Source of the DNA: Phialocephala subalpina
Taxonomy: Eukaryota > Ascomycota > Leotiomycetes > Helotiales > Mollisiaceae
Direction of reading: 5' to 3'
NCBI GenBank assembly: GCA_900073065.1
Contig: FJOG01000043.1
Location: 1-64,000, forward strand
DNA: 64,000 nt
Shown here: positions 56,064 through 64,000 of the stretch, piece after piece
Position numbering within the stretch: the first letter of the stretch is position 1
How the letters are laid out: every line of letters starts with the position of its first letter
The notes under the pieces: model-generated
What the model saw: the letters and a program-made list of their open reading frames with translations, nothing else
What the model was told of the DNA's origin: nothing
The model's database searches: none
Translations under genes and position numbers: made by a program

Positions 56064-56924
56064 CTAGTAGCAATCATCCTCATCGTCACCGGTGGCCGTC
56101 TCAGTAGCTGCAGGTGCGCTCGAAACTCTCGCCGGGGTAGAAACAGCAGCGACCGTCGAAGATTTGACGACAGTCTGGAGAGTCGTTGGTGCCGCGCTCG
56201 AGCTGGTGACGACGGCAGCAGCGGTGGAGGAAACGGCTGGTGCGGAAGTAGCGACCACCGCAGATGACGAGGCAACGACAGCGGCACCGGTCGAGCTGGC
56301 AACAACAGCGGCGCTGGAGCTTGATGAACCAGAAGAAGATCCCGATCCACCCACAGTGAAATCGATACAAGACTCGTAAGTTTGGTCGATAGACTCGGCA
56401 TTCCAGTAATGTTGGATGACACAAGCACCAGCAGTAGAGCAAGTGTCTCCGAGATCAGAGGGGATGGTGATCGAGAAGCTGGTCTCGTTCGCTGGGATGG
56501 TCTTCGAGTTATCGGCGAAGTCGGAGTACACCAAAAGCATGTCTCCAATGATGCTGTTGGTGGCGGTATTGACAATCGAGACGTTAGCGTATCCGGTGTG
56601 AGGAGCGCGGACATCGAAGGTCATGTCGACGACCTGACCAGCGGTGTATGATTGCACGTTCGCAGTGTTGTCGGCGTATTTGTAGCCCTTGCATTGCCAG
56701 ATGTTGCACTCGGCTGCGTTGTAGTCGGTTTGCGAGGCAGCGACTTGAAGCTCTCCCTGAATGTTTCCATAGTTGTCAGAAGCCTGGTTGTTGTAGACTT
56801 GTTGGCCGCAGGCGGCTTTCATGGCGTCGCCGGCGAGACGGGCTTGGGGAGAGGTTATGAATCCGTGGGCGGAGACGGAGGTGATGAGGGCCGAGGCCGC
56901 GAGGATGCTGCTTGTGTATTGCAT
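56064..56924 (-). CDS. Secreted LPMO-like protein (chitin-binding type-4 family style)
   Basis: Single-exon gene of 286 residues. The signal peptide MQYTSSILAASALITSVSA leaves His20 as the new N-terminus (HGFITSPQARLAGDAMKAAC), as needed for a copper histidine brace; a second His stands in DVRAPHTG. Paired cysteines (AACGQQVY, AECNIWQCKGY, DTCSTAGACVIQH, YESCIDF) hold the ~180-residue domain. A C-terminal Ser/Ala/Val/Thr-rich tail of ~85 residues ends in an acidic Cys-Tyr without a clear GPI signal. The sequence pattern matches PF03067-like fungal proteins annotated as lytic polysaccharide monooxygenase-like; activity and substrate are not known to me. Confidence 0.8.
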   Translation of the reverse strand: MQYTSSILAASALITSVSAHGFITSPQARLAGDAMKAACGQQVYNNQASDNYGNIQGELQVAASQTDYNAAECNIWQCKGYKYADNTANVQSYTAGQVVDMTFDVRAPHTGYANVSIVNTATNSIIGDMLLVYSDFADNSKTIPANETSFSITIPSDLGDTCSTAGACVIQHYWNAESIDQTYESCIDFTVGGSGSSSGSSSSSAAVVASSTGAAVVASSSAVVATSAPAVSSTAAAVVTSSSAAPTTLQTVVKSSTVAAVSTPARVSSAPAATETATGDDEDDCY

Positions 56925-58034
56925 TTTGAATGATGTCTTGTGAAGAATGTTCGTGTAGAGGCTGGAAGATAGTTTGGCTGGAGATAATGACCGCACAGCG
57001 GATGTGTGAATGAAGATTGTTTTGAAAAGAACGTGAGGTCGAAGGACCGTAAAGAACGTATGCTTGGCTGGAAGACTGGGTTCGGAGAATGAATGAAGAG
57101 AAAGAAACAAGCTCAGGAGAGGGAAAGAAGAGTTTATGAATGTGAGCCTCATTCCCTCAGCCCACTTGGACGCAACGAATAAACAACGCCCTTCGTACGT
57201 GGAAACGTGGAGACCCATGTCTCACCTCACATTGAGGCTCTCCCGTCCTGCCAAATCCCACCTAGAAATCTCGTTAGCCGTCGCATTTTGAGTTCTGGAT
57301 CCTGATCGAGGCCTGCCATGATCTGCCAAGGTGAGCTTCGAGCCTTCAAGAGCCATGCCGAGCCATGAAAAACGGTCCATGGCCTCGGGTCAACCCTTGA
57401 AAGCCATGCCAACGTCGCAATCGTCATCAGCTCATCTCGCAACGCTCACGGTTGATGGAAAAATTACCGCCAGGTGGGTAAACCCCAATCTATATGCTGC
57501 GGAGAGGATCAGTGTTTGTGGGTCGTGATTTCCCTTTGTCCCGCCGCCCGTTTCGTCTGATGTTTCAATGTCTGTGCGGTGAGCTCAGGGGTGCCGGTGG
57601 GTCGGATGCTGCCGAGATTTTGGTGGGATGATGAGATGAGTGGCGGAGAGAAAAGGGATGTTCTGTTCTGGAGATCTTGAAACGATGACGATCTGGAGAG
57701 GAAGGAGTTGCGACTGGTTATTTGGTTTCCGAAGAAGGTGACGTTCAGACGAACGAAAGGGGCAGGTGAGCTCTTGAAACATCGTCAAAATTGGCAGTCA
57801 GCTGACGCGTATGTCTTTTTATGCATGCCCTCTGAGCCCTCATCTCCTTGGTCAAGAAGTTGTGCAGTCTAAACAGAAGATAGAAATGCATCTCCAGGCC
57901 CAATAAAATTTAAACAACTAGCAACTATATATAAGAATCGAAAGAAGAACCCCAAATTAAAGATGCGCATAGGCGCAGAAGAATAAACACTACCACTAGA
58001 TCCTCACATTACCCCGCCCCCTCATGCTCCCCGC
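56925..58034. other. Intergenic
   Basis: 5' region of the LPMO-like gene and 3' flank of the CBM1 gene; no supported gene. Confidence 0.45.
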
Positions 58035-60620
58035 TCAAGCGTATCGCTCATCGATACATTGTGAGTAGTATGGGTTCCATTTCTTGCAGACATTTCCTTT
58101 GGCACAAGTGGTCGAACCAGTCCAGTTGAGGCCACCGCATTGGTAATATTCTGGCACCACGGCCGCCGAGGCTGAAGCACTGGCAGAAGTTGATGAAATT
58201 GGTGTTCCAGAAGATGAGACTTTGGTGATCAAGGTTGTGACAGAGGCCGATGGTGCAGACTTAGAGACGCCAGTCGACAATGGGATGGTGGCGTTGCTCG
58301 AAGAGGTAGGAACCTGGACCTTGCCTGTGGGCAAGCTTGTGAAAGTTGAGCTAGTGGCACTCAAGGGAAGACTGGAGGCAGAATGGGTGACAGTGACAGT
58401 CGTGATCTCATCGCTGGCTGTTCCAGGGGCCGAAGATCCGGCACTAGATGTGATGCTGGGAGTCCGAATTTGGGTGGTCGTGACGGTTGATTCTCCAACG
58501 GTGATTGTGACTGGGGAGGCTGTGACGGTGATTGTCACGGTTTGCTTGGTGTGCGGATGACTACCGTGCTTCGAGGAAGCCTTTGGAGATGCTGGCGTGC
58601 TGGTCAAGGGTGCGATCGAGGAAGCGCTTGACGTAACATTCGCAGACTGGAAAGGAAGTGCGGTGCTTGAGCTTGGAAGCACGCTCGATGTAGCGTTCAC
58701 GGTCGTAACAGGCTTGCTAATCGGATACCCCGTTCCTGTCGCGTATGCACCAGACGAGAAAATGCCAGTTGGTAGAACGCCGGTAGAAAAAGCTGGTGCG
58801 GTCGAGTTGGTGAACAAGGGACCGCTTGGCCTGCTGTAAGGAAGTGCAGTTGCGGTAGCGGATGAACCACTAGAGACAATTCCTGTTGGGAGCGCTCCAC
58901 TTGGGAAAATATCGCTTGCGGTACTCGAGATCTTGATGCTGGTTGTGGAGTTCAAGTGTCCAGAAGTCTTGGTGTATGGGAAGGGCGCACTTCCTGAAAG
59001 GCTACCGCTTGAGAGAACTCCACTAGAGCGAGGACCGCTGGGAACTGCACTCGAAGACGCGATGCCTGTTGGGTAAGTGATTGCGATTGAGGTGCTATTG
59101 GTGAAGACAAGTCCTGAGGACTTTGTGTATGGGAGTCGGCCGGAGGAGGTTGCGACTGGACTCGAGAAGGTACCGGTTGGGAAGGGTTTGGTGGGCAGAA
59201 CACCAGAAGAGGCAACGACGGTTGGAGCAGCGGAACCAATTGTGGAGTTACCAAAGAAGATACTCGAGGTGCTTTTGAATGGGAGACGAACAGTGCTTGA
59301 GCTTGAGACTGGCTTGGTATTCAACGCAGGAGAAGTGTAATTGCCTTCACCAGTCGGTTTTGCGAACCCAGAAGAGACACCGGTTCCCGAGACGTGTGCG
59401 TATCCAGTCCCAGTAGGTTGAGCGACGCCAGAGGTCGAGTTGAAGAAGAAGCCTGCACTCGTTGTGAATGGCAGACGACTTGTTGCAGAGGCATGCGCAG
59501 AGCTGTTCGCCGCCGGCTTGGTGAAGCTGCTTGGCTCGGTGGGCTTTGCAAAGCCTGAAGAGGCTCCAGTCCCAGAGGCATGGCTAATGAATCCCGAACC
59601 AGTCGGCTGAGCAACTCCTCCTGATGTGCTGTTCAAGAAATGCGCGCCACCTGACGATAATGGAAGGCGGCCAGTTGGGGGAACCGAGCTTGTGGCAGAA
59701 CTACTGGGAACTGATGAAATCTCGGCGGCGGCGCTCGTGAAACCTTGCGACCCGGTTGGTTTGGCGAAACCCGTCGAAGCTCCTGTACCGGACGTGTGAG
59801 GGAAACCTCCAGTCCCTGTCGGTCCTGCTTCGCCAGAAGCAGATGCTGTCCCGTTTGCAAAATGCGCGCTACTGCCTACAGAAAATGGCAGACGACCTGT
59901 TCCTGACGGGAGTGCTGAGGGGATTTTCGTAGCTGGCTTTGTGATGTTGCTGACACCTGTTGGATGGGCAAATCCCGCCGATGGCGCGGTCCCAGAAGCG
60001 TGAGCAAATCCTCCTGTTGGTGCAGGTGCAGATGTCGAGTTCGTGAAGAACGCAGAAACACCATTTGTAAAAGGAAGATGTGACGACGCAGAAGCGGTTT
60101 CGGTCGATTCGAAGGACGATGCTGTGGTGATCGCAGGGGCAGTATGGTACGGTAAAGGAGCAGAGCCTGAGATCACTGGCTTTCCTGTCCCTGTTGATCG
60201 CGAGAATCCCTCCGTTGTGTTGGTGAACAGGGGCCCGCTTGATTTCGTGTATGGTGTGTGAGGCTTGCTGCTCTCCACTGCTGCCGTCTTCGAACCGTTA
60301 AATGACAAGATGTATACGCCAGTCACATTGGCAGACGGTGTCGGTGCTAGGCTGGTCGAGTACCCTGAAGGCGCGGGGTGAGATTTGATCTTAGATGATG
60401 CATTTGTTGAAGCGTTGCGTGGGATAGGACTGTAGAAGGTTAGCAAATCGTTCACATTTGACAGCACCAAGACTTACTATGTCGAGTTCCATTTCGTGGT
60501 AGTGTTACTTTGGTATGGAAGAGCTGTTGGGTGAGCACTTCCCGAACCTATGAACGCCCCTGACTGCGCAACAATCGCAACTGGCAGGACGCTCGCATAG
60601 AAAAGACTGTGATATCGCAT
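58035..60620 (-). CDS. Secreted CBM1 protein with long Ser/Thr-rich repeat region
   Basis: Exons 60620-60478 and 60429-58035 (48-nt intron, GTAAGT donor, CTACAG acceptor) give 845 residues. Signal peptide MRYHSLFYASVLPVAIVA. Residues ~60-620 are imperfect repeats of ~40-60 residues built around RLPFTTSAGFFFNSTS, FAKPTG and SGTGAS-like phrases. A Thr-rich TVTITVTASPVTITV segment follows, then a C-terminal family 1 cellulose-binding module (YYQCGGLNWTGSTTCAKG, then Y-Y-S-Q-C). There is no catalytic domain. Likely a heavily O-glycosylated wall or extracellular protein that binds cellulose or chitin. Confidence 0.88.
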
Positions 60621-61918
60621 CTTGTACGTGGAAATAAGTTTATTCGGGGTATGGGCGTGCAATTCGTATCTTTCTGTCGACTTCAAATGAATGTAAGGTG
60701 GCACAGCCAATTATCTCCAGCACCAAGCAAGATGGAAGAAACGAACGACTTGAAGTGAGACCTCCCACAAACTGGCAAGGAAAAGCGCTGTAAGGAAAGG
60801 AAAGATATTCAACGAGGAAGGATAGAGATAAGGTTAGGCCTTACCTTCAACCTGGAGATGACGAGATCAGTGCTTGTGGGTCATGAATGGGTATGGTATC
60901 CATATCTCGACATAAGCATCCGCTGAAAGCTCGGGACTCGCGTTCATTCATATCAACTCAAAGAAACTCGTCGAATTGTGCCGCAGCAAACATCTCTGCT
61001 CGATGCTTTCGAGTAGTTTCGGTGCAAAAGTCTACTGTTGTGAGCCCCACGTACTCTACTCACAGCCGTCAGGACGGAGGCAAATATCTCGTGGGATCCA
61101 CAGGAGATACGAATGAGTTCTCGAACTCATCTCTCGACATTGCGCACAGGGTCCAAGATAAGATATCGATAATGAGGAGCCGCATGCTTCTTCCTTGGCT
61201 TCCAGGGTCTTTGACCACAAACGGGTCGAAGCTTCCGTCCATATTTCCCGTACATCGGCGCTTACCCAGTTCAGCGAGGAGATCCGTTGATATAAAGTGC
61301 GTTTGATGACAGAATGTTTCGAATTTATGAGCCGGGCTCTCGGAATTTTTATCTTGGGGACTTGAAACGCGTAATATGTTCTGTTTGTCGATGTTGAAAT
61401 GAGGTTTTCGCGTCCTGGTTCTTGTGTTGGCTACCAGCTCGTAGATTCTGCTTCTACGTGCTACCGGCTTCTCTGCTCATCGTTGAATGTTCCAGCTTCT
61501 ATGGGACATTCAGACGTCTGTATCACCTTGACTTGGCGATGAGGTGGTGGTGATGTTCTGATGAGAGAAAGTTGAGGTAATCGAAACGCGACGTCAAAGT
61601 CCTGCTTCGCTGAGGCATTCGCGCTTGTCTGCTTTTGGCATGGGCAGCATGTGACTTTTTCAGCGAGAGAAATCTTCCAGCGGGGTCGGTGTCTTCAATA
61701 CAGTACTTTGCAAGTTTCATAAGTACTTTGAAGCTGTGGGAATTTGAACATGTCATCAGAAATCGATTATTTCATTTGAATTTCAGAAGTACTTATCACG
61801 TGCTACCGCCCCCTTTGATGCCAGGCCCGTACCAATCTCTCTCAATCCTGTAGCTTTCCCCAGAATAATGTCTCAGTCTCTAGTACAATGATATCGTCCC
61901 CCAAATAATCTAACACAT
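60621..61918. other. Intergenic
   Basis: About 1.3 kb with no supported gene. Confidence 0.45.
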
Positions 61919-62785
61919 CTACTCCTTCGGATCCTCCACAAACGGCATTGGTTCCTTCTTCTCGTCTACCAAAGCCCCAATGGCCTGGAACATCTCCTTC
62001 GCCTTCTCCTCCCACTCCTTCCGATTGACAAACTTATCCGTATGCCATTTCCTCCCCTCCTTCTTCAAAAACGCAATCCATTTCGTCTCATCCTTCCACT
62101 CCAGTCCCCTGCAGCCCTTCAGAACTCGCTCGATGTCGTGTTGGCAGATGCCAAGTTTCTTGAAGCGGAGGCAGTCTTTCTCGGTGCAGCGATTGCTTCG
62201 AACGGTTGGGAAGGGGACGGACTTGGTGTCGGCGTCGGGGGCGAAGAAGTCGTCGGATTCTGTCTTGAATTGAATGTACTCGGCTTCTTGGGACATTGGT
62301 GGTGGGGGGGGAGCGAAGACGTTGGTGAACTGGTCATTGTAGGCCGACTTGTACTTGGTCTCCCGGGCGAATTCCTCGCGTCGGCCTGTGAAGGTGAAGT
62401 ACCCTTTCTTGTCTGAATGTCCCGAGGGAGCTGGGTCTTTCTTCTTCTCCTTCTCCTTTCCATACCCAAATTCCTTCTTGAATGCGTCGGAGTCGTACTT
62501 CTCGTCACCGAAGAGGTCGTCATCTTGTCCTTCCTTGGCTGGGACAATAGGAGGGACGTAAAGGACCAGTGCCATGCACTTGGGAGGAGGGGCACTGGAG
62601 CTGGTGGTGATCTCTGGCTTGGCTTTGATGATTCTCTTCTTCTTGGACATGAAGCAGCTCTCAAGGGGGTTGGCGGCACGGCGCTTTCGAGAAAGTCCTG
62701 GCTTGGTTGGGATATTCTTCTTCTTCTCTGGCTCGTTGGCTTTCTCCAAATGTTCCGAGGGACGAGGGTCATTGGAAAACGCCAT
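61919..62785 (-). CDS. Conserved hypothetical fungal protein with J-domain-like C-terminus
   Basis: Single-exon gene of 288 residues. The N-terminal half is basic and disordered (KRRAANPLESCF, KKKRIIK). The C-terminal ~90 residues (RFKKLGICQHDIERVLKGCRGL, then KWIAFLKKEGRKWHTDKF and a final amphipathic helix) resemble the small fungal domain in which W-H-x-D-K-F mimics a J-domain. No signal peptide. Function unknown. Confidence 0.75.
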   Translation of the reverse strand: MAFSNDPRPSEHLEKANEPEKKKNIPTKPGLSRKRRAANPLESCFMSKKKRIIKAKPEITTSSSAPPPKCMALVLYVPPIVPAKEGQDDDLFGDEKYDSDAFKKEFGYGKEKEKKKDPAPSGHSDKKGYFTFTGRREEFARETKYKSAYNDQFTNVFAPPPPPMSQEAEYIQFKTESDDFFAPDADTKSVPFPTVRSNRCTEKDCLRFKKLGICQHDIERVLKGCRGLEWKDETKWIAFLKKEGRKWHTDKFVNRKEWEEKAKEMFQAIGALVDEKKEPMPFVEDPKE

Positions 62786-64000
62786 GTTGTTGGATATGCG
62801 ATTGGATTATTAGGTGTGTGGTTGTTCGTAGTGGTGGTTCTTGGGAGTTCTTCGTTGCTTGAGGAAGGAAGTTGGAGGTTGAGAAATTGGGGTTTTGTAG
62901 AAGAAATTTCTTAGCTTAGAATTTAATTACGAAGACAATAGCATCGTGTTGCTATTGTGTTCAATGTGTTGCGCTCGGAAAAGGGGGTGAATTCTGCTTG
63001 TCGAGACAATAGGTTCGCTTAGCATTGTGCTCGGAAAGGGGTCGCCATCGACACTTCAGTGAATTAAGTTGATGTCAATGTCAATCCTCAGGTATTGTTC
63101 TGCCGATGGACAATTGAGATGCACGCTCTAGTTATATTCAAGAAATGAAGCTTTCCAGATATTGGGCTCTTAAATCGTGGCATAGTGGACTCACACTGGA
63201 GTCACATGCATTAGCTTGGTTACGATTTTCGCAACATGTCCGACCAGACAATGGAGCTTTGGCATTGGAACTACGACAGCACCATATATTCAGAGTTTTC
63301 AGACATTGAGGAGTTGTGTCAGCGAAAGTGGGATGTTTACTCACGGTGAAGTTTGAGAGTGTGCAGCCGAGGTCAGAACACTAAGTAACTTCGGCCCAAG
63401 TCCGAGACGGAGGAGGACCACCCAAAGGAGCACATCGTCAACGCATCTCCTTGTGATGCTAAGTTGAATAGATGCGTAATAGACGTGAGAAAATACGGAA
63501 ATATAAGAAGTCCCGTTCATGCCCCTCTAAGCAGCCATGCCGACTCCCCTTTCAACCAAATCTGGAGGTAGTCGGTCTCGAAACATGTCCCAACAATTGC
63601 ATGACCGAGAAAGAGAAAGAAATTCAGAGCTTGCTCGCACAATGGCACAAGTGAAATCCGTCTGAGAAGCAAAGTGAGACTCAGTGCAATTGACGACAAA
63701 ACACTCTCTAACCGGCATGCCGAACCAAGTGCCATGACAGGCCATAGAACGTAATTCAGAGTTGGAATTCCAGTGGTAATGAGTGTAGAGCGCTGTTTAA
63801 CATCAAGTGATTGAGTCGACTCGGATACGTTGGGAGGCAGTGAGCTCGGAGGGTGCATGAAGGGAATGAGCAAAGTGTTTTTCTAAGACTTGGCTTCCTT
63901 GTAGAATGATAGATGAGGTTTTCGATTACTGGAGTGCATCCTTCAATTAGATCTCGAGAGGTGTGAGTCCAGGGGCTTGGTGGAAAGGTTGTGTTGGCTT
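62786..64000. other. Intergenic to window end
   Basis: No supported gene. A hydrophobic minus-strand frame at 63517-63873 has no splice or domain support. Confidence 0.45.

Noticed and set aside
58222..60261. Several antisense frames over the CBM1 gene
   Set aside because: Complement of repeated Ser/Thr codons.
60887..61306. Plus-strand 139-codon frame
   Set aside because: No domain or start context; likely chance.
63517..63873. Hydrophobic minus-strand frame
   Set aside because: Could suggest a membrane protein, but lacks recognisable family and neighbours.
1..64000. tRNA, rRNA and CRISPR elements
   Set aside because: Looked for tRNA T-loop strings and direct-repeat arrays by eye; none convincing.

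Overview
The window is nuclear DNA from a filamentous ascomycete (Pezizomycotina). The reasons are: short introns (about 43-77 nt) with GTATGT/GTAAGT donors and CTAAC/CTGAC-like branch sites; fungus-specific families (Clr5, HET, AcuF-type C2H2, S8 with a DUF7580-like N-terminus, Atg22, CBM1, WSC); and blocks of nearly pure A+T that look like RIP-mutated transposons. The mix of families fits Leotiomycetes/Helotiales, but that placement is an inference.

Layout. 1-6.3 kb: an A+T-rich block, a truncated Clr5 gene, small possibly secreted ORFs and an apparently complete Clr5 gene. 6.7-11 kb: a Ser/Thr/Pro-rich secreted protein and Hsp90. 11.2-14.2 kb: gene-poor, with a receiver-domain relic. 14.2-25.2 kb: a conflict/allorecognition-like island. 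An AcuF-type zinc-finger protein ending in a pseudokinase is divergent from a subtilisin-like (S8) protease. The protease is tail-to-tail, 1 nt apart at the stop codons, with a frame that looks like a fungal gasdermin-like protein and carries one in-frame TAG. A HET-domain gene follows. 25.2-37.6 kb: accessory DNA with an RlpA-like secreted protein, a WSC relic, a 5'-truncated NLR/TPR fragment and two Argonaute (QDE-2-like) genes, both broken. One of these is split by a 1.3-kb TIR element flanked by TA. 38-52.5 kb: metabolic genes (YWTD propeller, NCS1 permease, two 2OG-Fe(II) oxygenases, GH1, M20 peptidase, Atg22-like transporter). 52.5-64 kb: a 167-bp MITE, small hypothetical genes, an LPMO-like secreted protein, a CBM1 protein with a repetitive linker and a conserved hypothetical.

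How parts may work together. The S8 protease beside a gasdermin-like frame recalls the HET-Q2/HET-Q1 pairs of other fungi, in which the protease activates a pore-forming partner; here the partner may be inactivated. The secreted GH1, LPMO-like, CBM1 and RlpA-like proteins fit plant-biomass use. Loss of two Argonautes beside RIP-like sequence suggests decay of an RNAi locus. All exon boundaries were read by eye from splice motifs and frame continuity; no alignment or database search was run.
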